This document shows, one piece after another, positions 25,050 through 34,321 of a DNA stretch of 43,576 bases. The DNA lies in contig CATQGW010000002.1 in the NCBI GenBank assembly GCA_958295515.1, forward strand, positions 214,332 to 257,907. The letters are read 5' to 3'. The notes under the pieces were generated by a model. The model was not told where the DNA came from, searched no databases, and worked only from the letters and a program-made list of their open reading frames with translations. A program made the position numbers and the translations under genes. Every line of letters begins with the position of its first letter. Position 1 is the stretch's first letter. The stretch comes from an uncultured Dehalococcoidia bacterium (lineage in GTDB: Bacteria > Chloroflexota > Dehalococcoidia > Bin125).

Positions 25050-26591
25050 GTGGGCGGGTTTGGGCGGCGGGGCGTCGGCTGGTTGGCGGCGCTGGGGGTT
25101 GGGGCGCTGCTGGTTGCGTGCGGTGGGGATGCGATTTCGGACGCGCCGGCGCGGGCGGTGGAGGAGCAGCAGTCTGTCGGGGCGGGGCAAGCCGAAGTGG
25201 TGGAGGCGTCGCGGGTTGAGGTGGCTGAGGATGGGGCGGGGCGGGAGCGGCAAGCGGGAGCGCAGCAAGCGGGAGCCGGGCAAGCGGGGGGGCAGCAGGG
25301 GGCGGGTTCGCGGGCGGCGGATGATGAAGAGGGGCGGCGGGTTGCGCCTCGGCGCGGGACGGGGGGCGGGGTGGTGGTTGGGCCGACGGCGTTGGATCAT
25401 GGGTACACGTTGGAGATGCTGCGGGCGTTGGCGGAGGGGATTGGGGCGCGGTTTAATGGGGAGCCGGGAGAGCGGGAGGCGGTGGAGTTTCTGGCGGAGA
25501 GGCTGCGGGCGGACGGGTATGAGGTGGCGATTGAGGGGTTTGAGTTCGTTGCGCGGGGGGGTGTGCATACGATTCGGGTGACACAGCGGCTTCGCGGGGG
25601 CGGGGAGACGAGCACATCGCTCCAGGCGCTGCTGATGGAGGGGAGCCGGGACGTGCCGGTGTCGGGGCCGATTGTGCTGGTGCCGGGGATGGGTTCGCAG
25701 GAGGATTTCGCGTCGGTTGAGGCGGCGGGCGCGGTGGCGGTGGTGGGGCGGGGGGTGCTGACGTTCAGCGAGAAGCAGGGCAACGCGGCGGCGGCGGGCG
25801 CGGCGGCGCTGGTGGTGGTGGACGAGTCGGTACCGATTTACGTCGGCGCGCTGGGTGAGGCGGGGGAGATTCCGGTCTACGGGGTGGGGGGTGGGAGCGG
25901 CGAGCTGCTGCTCGAGAGCGACGGGGGGACGGCGACGATCGGGGCGTCGGGGGGCGAGGTGCTGAGTTCGTGGAACGTGGCGGCGCGGCGTGCGGATGGG
26001 GTTTGCCGGGTGGTGGTGGGCGGGCACTACGACAGTGTGGTGAATGTGCCGGGGGCGAACGACAATGCGAGCGGGACGGCGACGGTGCTTTCGCTGGCGC
26101 GGTCGTGGGCGGAGGCGGACAGCGCGGGGGATGTGTGCTTTGTGGGCTTCGGCGCGGAAGAGTTGGGTCTGCACGGCTCGGAGGCGTTCGTGGCGGCGGC
26201 GCGGGAGTCGGGCGAGTTGGAAGAGATCACGGCGATGCTCAACCTCGATGCGTTCGGCAACGGGGAGCGCCCGATCCTGGCGGTTGGCGATGGTGACCTG
26301 GCGGCGGTGTTGGTGGGGTTGGGGGGGCAGCTGGGGATCACTGTGGAGATGTGGGACGAGCCGCGCGGTTTCCGCTCCGATTATGTGCCGTTCGAGCGCG
26401 CGGGGGCAGCGGTGATCTTCCCTGGGGTGCGGGGCAGGATTCTGCATGTGCCGGCGGATCACATGGGGAATATCGACGAGGCGCTGCTGCGGGATGTGGG
26501 GCTGTTGGCGCACGCGATGCTGGAATGTTTGCTGGAGCGGGCGGGATCGCGGATCGAGCCACGCCTGTCGTGCGATGCTGGGGCATCGTGA
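25050..26591 (+). CDS. M28-family zinc aminopeptidase, lipoprotein, with PA domain
   Basis: A 513-residue exported di-zinc peptidase. GTG start; signal with lipobox LVAC (Cys24), followed by a low-complexity Gln/Gly/Ala linker. A protease-associated domain lies in the middle (GPIVLVPGMGSQEDF, AAGAAALVVVDESV). The M28 catalytic domain has all metal-site motifs: GGHYDSVV (His), NDNASGTATVL (bridging Asp), FGAEELGLHGS (general base Glu and ligand Glu), LNLDAFG (Asp) and VPADHMGNID (His). It would trim peptides outside the membrane. It overlaps the next lipoprotein gene by 4 bp (GTGA). Codon use is extremely G-rich. Confidence 0.9.
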   Translation: MGGFGRRGVGWLAALGVGALLVACGGDAISDAPARAVEEQQSVGAGQAEVVEASRVEVAEDGAGRERQAGAQQAGAGQAGGQQGAGSRAADDEEGRRVAPRRGTGGGVVVGPTALDHGYTLEMLRALAEGIGARFNGEPGEREAVEFLAERLRADGYEVAIEGFEFVARGGVHTIRVTQRLRGGGETSTSLQALLMEGSRDVPVSGPIVLVPGMGSQEDFASVEAAGAVAVVGRGVLTFSEKQGNAAAAGAAALVVVDESVPIYVGALGEAGEIPVYGVGGGSGELLLESDGGTATIGASGGEVLSSWNVAARRADGVCRVVVGGHYDSVVNVPGANDNASGTATVLSLARSWAEADSAGDVCFVGFGAEELGLHGSEAFVAAARESGELEEITAMLNLDAFGNGERPILAVGDGDLAAVLVGLGGQLGITVEMWDEPRGFRSDYVPFERAGAAVIFPGVRGRILHVPADHMGNIDEALLRDVGLLAHAMLECLLERAGSRIEPRLSCDAGAS

Positions 26592-27264
26592 AACGCTTGC
26601 CGATGCTCGCTGCGCTGTTCGCCATCCTCGCGCTGCTGGGTGCGGCGTGCGGCGGGGGCTCGGAGGCGGAGCCGGCGGCGGAGATGCCGGTGAGTGCGCC
26701 AACGCTGCCGAGCGGGGAGGTGATCCCGACGGAGGCGCTGCCGGATCCGCTGCCGGAGCCGTATCTGTTCCGCGACACGGCGGTGATCGAGGAGCAGGTG
26801 CAGAGCGAGGTGATTTATGTCGTGACGGCGGGGGACACGCTGGCGGGGATTGCTTCGGGCTTCTGTGTGACGATTGAGGAGATTCAGCGGCTGAACAACA
26901 TTGTGGATGTGGCGGCGATCGGGGTTGGGGACGAGCTGCGCATTCCGGTGCGGGAGGGGGCGTGCGGCGGGGCGGCGCCGAGCGCGGGTGAGCGGTTCGA
27001 GCGGGGGGGGCGGAGACGCAGCAGCCGGCGGAGCCGCAGCGTCGGCCGGGCGAGGTGTATGTGGTGGAGTCGGGGGACACGCTGGCGGATATCGCGGCGG
27101 CCTACGGGCTCGGCTGGCGGGACATTGCGGACTACAACGGCCTCTCGGACGCGGAGGCGAGCAATTTGCAGGTGGGTCAGGAGCTGGTGATTCCGCCGGC
27201 GGCGGCGCAACCGGCGGAGGAGCCGGAGCCGGCAGAAGAGGAGCGGGCGGAGCCGCCGGGGTAG
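26588..27264 (+). CDS. LysM-domain lipoprotein, frameshifted between two LysM domains
   Basis: Starts with GTG overlapping the peptidase stop. The N-terminus is an export signal with a possible lipoprotein Cys21 (LLGAACGGG). LysM domain 1 is at about 26809-26949 (YVVTAGDTLAGIASGF, IGVGDELRIPV). LysM domain 2 is at about 27052-27195 (YVVESGDTLADIAAAYGLGW, LQVGQELVIPP) but in another frame. The switch lies in an eight-base G run at 27003-27010; one more G would join both halves into about 226 residues. LysM binds peptidoglycan-like glycans. The frameshift is either a read error or a natural slippery site; as written, the protein loses domain 2. Confidence 0.75.
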
Positions 27265-27292
27265 GGGTGCGGGTGTAAAGGCGGTGGTGCGA

Positions 27293-27298
27293 TAAGCT
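27293..27298 (+). promoter_or_regulatory. Putative -10 (TAAGCT) upstream of the carboxylase gene
   Basis: TAAGCT lies about 65 bases before the ATG at 27363, in the gap after the LysM gene. No clear -35. The resulting leader would be roughly 55-60 bases. Confidence 0.3.
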
Positions 27299-27362
27299 GC
27301 GGGCGTCGTTGGGCGTTGCGGGGCGGAGGCCGCGCAGCCGGATTTCGCGCATTGGGGCGGGC

Positions 27363-28925
27363 ATGGTCTCAGAAGCGACGCGGCCGGGTATGGAGATGCT
27401 GCTGGAAGAGATGGCGGAACGCCGTCTCGGGGGCGGGCGCGAGGCCGCGGTGCAGCGGCAGCACGAGCGCGGGAAGCTGATGGCGCGGGAGCGGCTGGAC
27501 ATTCTCTTCGACGCGGGCTCGTTCACGGAGATCGACCCGTTCGTGAAGCACCGTGGGAGCGGCTTTGGGCTGGAGAACAATCGTCCGGAGGGCGACGCGG
27601 TGGTGGTGGGATATGGGACGGTGGACGGTCGGCCGGTGTTCGCGTACGCGCAGGATTTCACGCTCTACGGGGGTTCGGTTTCGGAGGCGGCGGCGGAGAA
27701 GATCGCGAAGGTGCAGGATTTGTCGATGAAGGTGGGCGCGCCGATTGTGGCGATCAACGACGGGGGCGGGGCGCGGATTCAGGAGGGGGTGACGTCGCTG
27801 CGGGGGTATGGGGAGATTTTTCTGCGGAACACGTTGAGTTCGGGGTTGGTGCCGCAGATTGCGGTGTGCGCGGGGCCGGCGGCGGGGGGCGGGGTGTATT
27901 CGCCGGCGATCATGGATTTCATTTTCATGGTGCAGGGGACGGGGCAGATGTACATCACGGGGCCGGACGTGATTCGGGCGGTGAGCGGTGAAGAGGTGAC
28001 GCACGAAGAGTTGGGCGGGGCGCTGACGCACGCGACGCGCACGGGGGTGGCGCATTTCTGCATTCCGGGCGAGGAGGCGACGCTGAACACGGTGCGGGAG
28101 CTGCTGGCGTTTCTGCCGCAGAACAATATGGAGGATCCGCGCTGGGTGGACACGGGGGACTCGGCGGATCGTCGGGTGGACAAGCTGCTGGAGATAGTGC
28201 CGGCGGATTCGAGCAGTCCGTACAACATTCGGAACGTGATCAGCGAGATCGTGGACAACGGGCAGTTTCTGGAGATTCAGGCGCAGTGGGCGCGGAACAT
28301 CGCGATCGGGTTCGCGCATATGGGGGGGATTGGGGTGGGGATCGTGGCGAACGACCCGGACACGCTGGCGGGGGTGCTGGACATTGACGCTTCGCGCAAG
28401 GCGGCGCGGTTTGTGCGCTTCTGCGACTGCTTCAACATTCCGATCGTGACGCTGGTGGATGTGCCGGGCTTCCTGCCGGGGACGCAGCAGGAGTATGGGG
28501 GGATCATCGCGCACGGGGCGAAGCTGCTCTACGCCTACGCGGAGGCGACGGTGCCGAAGGTGGCGGTGACGCTGCGGAAGTCGATCGGCGGGGCGTATGT
28601 GGTGATGAGTTCGAAGCACTTGCGCTCGGACGTGAATTTGGCGTGGCCGACGGCGCAGATCGCGGTGACGGGTTCGGACGGGGCGGTGAACATCATTCAC
28701 CGGCGGCGGATCGCGGCGGCGGAGGATCCGGCGGCGGAGCGGGCGCGGTTGGTCGCGGAATATGAGGCGGAGTTCTACCGGCCGTACCAGGCGGCGGAGT
28801 TGGGCTTTGTGGATGATGTGATTGATCCGCGGGATACGCGGTCGGCGGTGATTCGGGCGTTGGTGATGCTGAGCACCAAGGTGGACACGTCGCCGCCGAA
28901 GAAGCACGGGAACATTCCGCTGTAG
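27363..28925 (+). CDS. pccB: Acyl-CoA (propionyl-CoA) carboxylase beta subunit / carboxyltransferase
   Basis: A 520-residue biotin-dependent carboxyltransferase that moves the carboxyl group from biotin to an acyl-CoA, typically propionyl-CoA or acetyl-CoA. Family motifs: GKLMARERLDILFDAGSFTE, VFAYAQDFTLYGGSVSE, INDGGGARIQEGVTSLRGYG (oxyanion-hole glycines), CAGPAAGGGVYSPAIMDF, VDVPGFLPGTQQEYGGIIAHGAKLL in outline, and the C-terminal STKVDTSPPKKHGNIPL. PccB is favoured over other acyl-CoA carboxylases by overall pattern only. The biotin carboxylase subunit is not in the window. An upstream in-frame extension is Arg/Gly-rich and rejected; ATG 27363 has GGGCGGGC just before it. Confidence 0.92.
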   Translation: MVSEATRPGMEMLLEEMAERRLGGGREAAVQRQHERGKLMARERLDILFDAGSFTEIDPFVKHRGSGFGLENNRPEGDAVVVGYGTVDGRPVFAYAQDFTLYGGSVSEAAAEKIAKVQDLSMKVGAPIVAINDGGGARIQEGVTSLRGYGEIFLRNTLSSGLVPQIAVCAGPAAGGGVYSPAIMDFIFMVQGTGQMYITGPDVIRAVSGEEVTHEELGGALTHATRTGVAHFCIPGEEATLNTVRELLAFLPQNNMEDPRWVDTGDSADRRVDKLLEIVPADSSSPYNIRNVISEIVDNGQFLEIQAQWARNIAIGFAHMGGIGVGIVANDPDTLAGVLDIDASRKAARFVRFCDCFNIPIVTLVDVPGFLPGTQQEYGGIIAHGAKLLYAYAEATVPKVAVTLRKSIGGAYVVMSSKHLRSDVNLAWPTAQIAVTGSDGAVNIIHRRRIAAAEDPAAERARLVAEYEAEFYRPYQAAELGFVDDVIDPRDTRSAVIRALVMLSTKVDTSPPKKHGNIPL

Positions 28926-28988
28926 TGGTGTACAACGGAGAGCAGGAGCGGGCGCAACGTCGCGCTCAGCGGAGTCGGAGCGGCAGCG

Positions 28989-31254
28989 ATGCATGAGCCT
29001 GACATGATCGAACGGGTTGCGGCTGCCTACGGGCGACTGCGCGAGGGCGTGGCCGCGGGGCGGGAGCGGGTGGATCGTCCGCTGACGCTGGCGGAGAAGA
29101 TTTTCTTTGGGCACTTTGTGGATCCGCGCAATCAGCCGCTGCGGCGCGGTGAGGATCACGCGGAGCTGGCGCCGGATCGGGTGGCGCTGCAGGATGCGAC
29201 GGCGCAGATGGCGCTGTTGCAGTTTGAGCTGGCGGGTCTGGAGCGGGTGATGGCGCCGACGACGGTGCATTGCGATCACCTGATTCAGGCGCAGGTGGGT
29301 GCGGCGGCGGATTTGGCGCGTGCGGTGGACGAGAACGAGGAGGTGTACACCTTCCTGCGCAGCGCGGCGGCGCGCTACGGGGCGGGCTTCTGGAAGCCGG
29401 GCAGCGGGATTATTCATCAGGTGGTGCTGGAGAACTACGCCTTCCCGGGCGGGATGATGATTGGGACGGACAGCCACACGCCGAACGCGGGTGGGTTGGG
29501 GATGGTGGCGATCGGGGTGGGGGGGGCGGACGCGGTGGATGTGATGGCGGGGATTGGCTGGGGGGTGACGATGCCGCGGCTGATTGGGGTGCATCTGACG
29601 GGGGAGTTGGACGGCTGGACGACGCCCAAGGATGTGATCATTCGGGTGGCGGGGGAGCTGACGGTGAAGGGCGGGACGGGGGCGATTGTGGAGTATTTCG
29701 GGCCGGGGGTGGCGTCGCTGAGTGCGACGGGGCGGGGGACGATCACGAATATGGGGGCGGAGATTGGGGCGACGACGTCGCTGTTCCCGTTTGACGAGCG
29801 GACGGCGGCGTATCTGGAGAGCACGGAGCGTGCGGAGATTGCGGCGCTGGCGCGGGAGCACGCGGAGTATCTGCGGGCGGATGACGGTGTGGAGGCGGCG
29901 CGGGCGGAGGTGTTTGATCGGGTGATCGAGATTGATCTGTCGACGCTGGAGCCGGCGTGGGTGGGGCCGCATACGCCTGATCTGCGCAACACGGTGGATG
30001 TGATCGGGGCGTTTATGGCGGAGCAGTCGTATCCGACGGAGGTGACGAACGCGCTGATTGGTTCCTGCACGAATTCGTCGTATGAGGACATCAGCCGGGC
30101 GGCGGATATTGCGCGGCAGGCGACGGAGGCGGGTCTGGAGTTGCAGGCGCCGCTGCTGGTGACGCCGGGTTCGGAGCAGATTCGGGCGACGACGGAGCGC
30201 GACGGGCAGTTGGCGACGTTTGAGCGGGCGGGGGGCGACGGTGCTGGCGAACGCCTGCGGGCCGTGCATTGGGCAGTGGAAGCGGGAGGATGTGGAGGGG
30301 GACGAGCAGAACACGATTGTGACCTCGTTCAACCGCAATTTCCCGGGACGCAACGATGCGAACCGGAATACGTTGGCGTTCATTGGGAGTCCGGAGCTGG
30401 TGGTGGCGACGGCGTTCGCGGGTTCGATTGATTTCGACCCGCGGCGTGACGGGATTGCGCACGACGGGGGGGAGTTCCGCTTTGCGCCGCCGAGCGGCGA
30501 CGAGCTGCCGCAGGCGGGCTTCGACAGCGGGGAATCGGGCTACATTGCGCCGCCGGCGGACGGCTCGGATGTGGAAGTGGTGATTGTGCCGGAGAGCAAC
30601 CGTCTGGAACGGCTGACACCGTTCCCGGCGTGGGACGGGCGGGATCTGACGGATTTGACGCTGCTGCTGAAGACGCAGGGGAAGACGACGACGGATCACA
30701 TCTCGCCGGCGGGGGCATGGCTGCGTTTCCGGGGGCACCTGGGCAATATTTCGGGGAATCTGTTCGCGGGCGGGGTGAACGCCTTTGGCGGGGGGACGGG
30801 GACGACGCTGAATCAGCTGAGCGGTGAGGCGGATCAGCCGGTCAATGCAGTGGCGCGGGACTACAAGGAGGGCGGGGTGCGTTGGGCGGCGGTGGGGGAC
30901 GAGAACTACGGGGAGGGTTCGAGCCGCGAGCATGCGGCGATGGAGCTGCGGCATCTCGGTGGGGTGGTGGTGATCGCGCGCTCGTTTGCGCGAATTGCGG
31001 AGACGAATCTGAAGAAGCAGGGACTGCTGGCGCTGACGTTCAGCGATCCGGCGGACTATGAGCTGATCGGGGAGACCGACAAGCTCTCGATTCTGGGGGT
31101 GGCGGAGCTGGCGCCGGAGCGGCCGCTGGAGCTGCGGATTGAGCATGCGGACGGCAGCTCGGAGACGGTCAGTGTGAACCATACGTACACCGAAGCGCAG
31201 GTCGAGTGGTTCCGCGCGGGCAGCGCGCTGAACATGATCTCGGGGCGCGTTTAA
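28989..31254 (+). CDS. acn: Aconitate hydratase (mitochondrial/AcnA-like), single frameshift
   Basis: Aconitase interconverts citrate and isocitrate in the TCA cycle. About 755 residues if the frame is restored. Motifs: [35 protein letters not shown], iron-sulfur Cys in [11 protein letters not shown] (about 30055), the CxxC pair in [10 protein letters not shown] (about 30246), TTDHISPAG and the active-site [17 protein letters not shown]. The frame changes at a six-G run (30230-30235); five Gs would give the expected [16 protein letters not shown] junction. Only one indel is needed and both halves are otherwise perfect, so a read error is likelier than gene death. The size and order fit the mitochondrial-type aconitase rather than the 890-residue AcnA or AcnB. 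It sits between carboxylase and malate dehydrogenase genes. Confidence 0.9.
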
Positions 31255-31256
31255 GT

Positions 31257-31291
31257 GCCGTCGCGCGCGACGGCGGCGGCCGCGCGGCCGC
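31257..31291. other. Two adjacent perfect GC palindromes after aconitase
   Basis: An 18-bp palindrome (GCCGTCGCGCGCGACGGC, 31257-31274) and a 16-bp palindrome (GCGGCCGCGCGGCCGC, 31276-31291) follow the acn stop by two bases. The downstream bases are not a T run, so a classical intrinsic terminator is not supported. They may be RNA hairpins that stabilise mRNA ends or a protein site. The rest of the 143-bp gap before mdh shows nothing further. Confidence 0.6.
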
Positions 31292-31397
31292 TGATTCTTC
31301 CCATCGCTCAGAGATCGTCCCGCCGCCGTTGGCTGATGGCGCGCGGCGCGGACAGCAGAGCAGATCAGACAGCACAGTGAAGAAGGGGCCAGGAGCA

Positions 31398-32333
31398 ATG
31401 CGTACGAAGGTGACCGTCGTTGGAGCGGGCAATGTGGGCGCGACGACCGCGCAACGGCTGGCGGAGCGCGGCTACGCCGATGTCGTGCTGCTGGACATTG
31501 TGGAAGGTCTGGCGGAGGGCAAGGCGCTGGATATGTACGAGGCGAGCCCGGTGGTGGGGGTGGACTCGATCATTCGGGGCTCGACGGACTACGCGGCGAC
31601 GGAGGGCTCGGAGATCGTGGTGATCACGTCGGGCGTGGCGCGGAAGCCGGGGATGAGCCGCGACGACCTGCTCAGCATCAACATGAAGATCGTGGACGAG
31701 GTGACGCGGAAGGCGATTGCGGCGTCGCCGGAGGCGGTGATCATCGTGGTCAGCAACCCGCTGGATGCCATGTGCCACGTGGCCTATGAGGCGGCGGGGA
31801 TTCCGGCGAGCCGAGTGGTGGGGATGGCGGGCATCCTGGATACGGCGCGGTACCGCTCGTTTGTGGCGGAGGCGCTCAATGTGAGCGTGGAGGATGTGCA
31901 GGCGTACGTGCTGGGCGGTCACGGGGACACGATGGTTCCGCTGGCGTCGTACACGACGGCGGCGGGGATTCCGATTGGGGAGCTGCTGCCGCAGGAGCAG
32001 ATTGATGCGATCATCCAGCGCACGCGGGACGGCGGGGCGGAGATCGTGAACCTGCTGAAGACGGGCAGCGCGTTCTACGCGCCGTCGGCGGCGGTGGCGC
32101 AGATGGTGGACAGCATCGCGCTGGACAAGCGGCGGATTTTGCCGTGCGCGGCGCTGCTGGAGGGGCAGTACGGGGTAGACGGGCTGTTCATCGGGGTGCC
32201 GGTGATTTTGGGCGGGGGCGGGATTGAGCGGGTGCTGGAAATCTCGCTGACGGATGAGGAGCAGGCGATGCTCCAGCACTCGGCGGACGCGGTGCAGGAG
32301 CTGGTCAAGGACATGGCGCGGCTCGCGGAATAG
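31398..32333 (+). CDS. mdh: Malate dehydrogenase (LDH-type, NAD-dependent)
   Basis: A 311-residue NAD-dependent malate dehydrogenase of the lactate-dehydrogenase-like group common in Chloroflexota. The Rossmann motif [20 protein letters not shown] starts the protein; the adenine-ribose Asp is in [13 protein letters not shown]. The substrate loop [14 protein letters not shown] has the Arg that selects malate over lactate. [13 protein letters not shown] and the catalytic His in [11 protein letters not shown] follow. ATG at 31398 has AGGAG six bases upstream. It is followed 55 bp later by fumarase, forming a malate-fumarate pair. Confidence 0.95.
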   Translation: MRTKVTVVGAGNVGATTAQRLAERGYADVVLLDIVEGLAEGKALDMYEASPVVGVDSIIRGSTDYAATEGSEIVVITSGVARKPGMSRDDLLSINMKIVDEVTRKAIAASPEAVIIVVSNPLDAMCHVAYEAAGIPASRVVGMAGILDTARYRSFVAEALNVSVEDVQAYVLGGHGDTMVPLASYTTAAGIPIGELLPQEQIDAIIQRTRDGGAEIVNLLKTGSAFYAPSAAVAQMVDSIALDKRRILPCAALLEGQYGVDGLFIGVPVILGGGGIERVLEISLTDEEQAMLQHSADAVQELVKDMARLAE

Positions 32334-32388
32334 CGGGGGTCAGCGCGCGGCGGAGCTGCCAGGGATCATTGGAGTTGGAGAGCAGACG

Positions 32389-33777
32389 ATGACTGAGATG
32401 CGGATCGAATCGGACACGATGGGGCAGATTGAGGTGCCTGCGGAGCGCTATTGGGGGGCGCAGACGCAGCGTTCGCTGGAGAATTTCAAGATCGGCGACG
32501 AGCGGATGCCGCGCCCGATTTTGCGGGCGATGGGGATTATCAAGCACGCTTCGGCGACGGCGAATCAGGGTCTGGGCAAGCTGGATGCGGGGCTGGCGGA
32601 CGCGATCCGCGCGGCGGGGCAGCAAGTGATCGACGGCGAGCTCGACGATCATTTTCCGCTGGTGGTCTGGCAGACGGGCTCGGGCACGCAGTCGAACATG
32701 AACGCGAACGAGGTGATTTCGAATCGGGCGATCGAGATTCTGGGCGGGGAGCGGGGCTCGAAGACGCCGGTGCATCCGAACGACCACGTGAATATGTCGC
32801 AGTCGTCGAATGATGTCTTCCCGGGGGCGATGGCGATCGCGACGGCGGAGCAGACGCAGCAGCACCTGATTCCGTCGTTGGAGTATCTGCTGGCGGCGCT
32901 GGAGGCGAAGGCGGCGGCGTGGGAGGGGATTGTGAAGATTGGGCGGACGCATTTCATGGATGCGGTGCCGCTGACGCTGGGGCAGGAGTTTTCGGGCTAC
33001 TGCCAGCAGGTGCGGTATGGGGTTGAGCGTGCGCGTTCGGCGCTGCCGCGGCTCTACGAGCTGGCGCTGGGGGGCACGGCGGTGGGCACGGGGTTGAACT
33101 CGCATCCGGAGTATGCGGAGCGGGTGGCGGCGGAGATCGCGCGGATGACGGGGCTGCCGTTCGTGTCGGCGCCGAACAAGTTCGAGGCGCTGGCGGCGCA
33201 CGACGCGCAGGTGGAGTTGGCGGGGGTGCTGAACACGATTGCGGTCTCGCTGATGAAGATCGGCAATGATGTGCGGATGCTGGGTTCGGGGCCGCGGGCG
33301 GGTCTGGGGGAGCTGAATTTGCCGGCGAACGAGCCGGGCAGCAGCATTATGCCGGGTAAGGTGAATCCGACGCAGTCGGAGGCGCTGACGATGGTCTGCG
33401 CGCAGGTGATGGGGAACGCGGTGGCGGTGAGCGTGGGGGGGTCGAACGGGCATTTCGAGCTGAACGTGTTCAAGCCGGTGATGGCGTTCAACAATTTGCA
33501 GAGCATCCGGCTGCTGGGCGATGCGGCGGTGTCGTTCACGGACAACTGCGTTGTGGGGACGGAGCCGAATGAGCAGCGGATTGACGAGCTGATGCGCTCG
33601 TCGCTGATGCTGGTGACGGCGCTGAATCCGCACATTGGCTACGACAACGCGGCGAAGATCGCGAAGAAGGCGCATGAGGATCACGGCACGCTGGTGGAGG
33701 CGGGAGTGGAGCTGGGGATTCTCAGCGAGGAGCAGTTTGCGGAGTGGGTGCGCCCGGAGGAGATGACCAGGCCCTAG
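32389..33777 (+). CDS. fumC: Fumarate hydratase, class II
   Basis: A 462-residue iron-independent fumarase that hydrates fumarate to L-malate. Typical motifs: [78 protein letters not shown], and the superfamily signature [16 protein letters not shown] with the catalytic serine. The start ATG at 32389 follows GGAG. The stop TAG at 33775 is part of a TAGCCT hexamer that may be the promoter of the next gene and marks the left edge of the duplicated segment. Confidence 0.96.
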   Translation: MTEMRIESDTMGQIEVPAERYWGAQTQRSLENFKIGDERMPRPILRAMGIIKHASATANQGLGKLDAGLADAIRAAGQQVIDGELDDHFPLVVWQTGSGTQSNMNANEVISNRAIEILGGERGSKTPVHPNDHVNMSQSSNDVFPGAMAIATAEQTQQHLIPSLEYLLAALEAKAAAWEGIVKIGRTHFMDAVPLTLGQEFSGYCQQVRYGVERARSALPRLYELALGGTAVGTGLNSHPEYAERVAAEIARMTGLPFVSAPNKFEALAAHDAQVELAGVLNTIAVSLMKIGNDVRMLGSGPRAGLGELNLPANEPGSSIMPGKVNPTQSEALTMVCAQVMGNAVAVSVGGSNGHFELNVFKPVMAFNNLQSIRLLGDAAVSFTDNCVVGTEPNEQRIDELMRSSLMLVTALNPHIGYDNAAKIAKKAHEDHGTLVEAGVELGILSEEQFAEWVRPEEMTRP

Positions 33778-34321
33778 CCTGTGCAAGGACGCGAGCGAGA
33801 CGAACGAGACCAAAAGGAGAGGATTGGACGATGCCCAGCCGACGGAACATGATCGCGATGACGGACGATGAGGCGACGGAGTTCATCGAGACGGGGTGGA
33901 CGCTGCAGGTGGCGTCGGTGGGGAACAATGGGTGGCCGCACCTGGTGGCGATGTGGTACGGGGTGATCGACGGGAAGATCCACTTCACGACGTACGCGAA
34001 GGCGCAGAAGGTCTTGAACCTGAAGCGCGATCCGCGGATCACGGTGATGCTGGAGAGCGGGACGGAGTATTCGAAGATCAAGGGTCTGGTGATCGAGGGG
34101 GAGGCGGAGGTGGTGGAGAATGATCCCGATCTGGTGATGGCGGTGCAGGATGCGACGGGTCGGAAGCGGAATGAGAATGCGGGGGCGCAGGCGGCGACGC
34201 CGATGACGGATGAGCAGCGTCGTGCGCAGGCGAGTAAGCGCGCGGTGGTGCGGATTGAGGCGAAGCGGGTGTACAGCTGGGATCACGGGAAGTTGGGGGG
34301 GCGGTACTAGGGGAAGGTGCG
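33775..34321 (+). repeat. Long direct repeat, copy 1 (promoter + split-barrel gene)
   Basis: About 545 bp, repeated at 35489-36037 with roughly 98% identity. Both copies have TAGCCT 56 bases before the ATG, the same leader with AAAAGGAGAGG, a 480-bp gene and about ten bases after its stop. Similarity ends inside the start of the following nuclease genes. Confidence 0.93.
33831..34310 (+). CDS. Split-barrel flavin/F420-binding protein (PPOX family), copy 1
   Basis: A 159-residue pyridoxamine-5'-phosphate-oxidase-like split barrel. These dimeric proteins bind FMN or F420 and include F420-dependent reductases. Visible strands: WTLQVASVGNNGWPHLVAMW, GVIDGKIHFTTYAKAQKVLN, ITVMLESGTEYSKIKGLVIE, GEAEVV, and the C-terminal AVVRIEAKRVYSWDHGKL. 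ATG is preceded by GGAG at a rather long spacing of about 11. The copy at 35545 differs by one residue (Glu/Asp). Most of the handful of DNA differences are silent, so the protein is under selection or the copies were recently homogenised. The next gene begins 6 bp after its stop. Confidence 0.88.
   Translation: MPSRRNMIAMTDDEATEFIETGWTLQVASVGNNGWPHLVAMWYGVIDGKIHFTTYAKAQKVLNLKRDPRITVMLESGTEYSKIKGLVIEGEAEVVENDPDLVMAVQDATGRKRNENAGAQAATPMTDEQRRAQASKRAVVRIEAKRVYSWDHGKLGGRY

Noticed and set aside
27369..30383. A 1004-codon open frame on the minus strand
   Set aside because: It is antisense to the carboxylase and aconitase genes, is Arg/His/Pro-rich without any domain, and arises from the high GC content and codon bias of the real genes.
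31257..31291. Intrinsic terminator after aconitase
   Set aside because: Hairpins are present but the following bases contain no T run.
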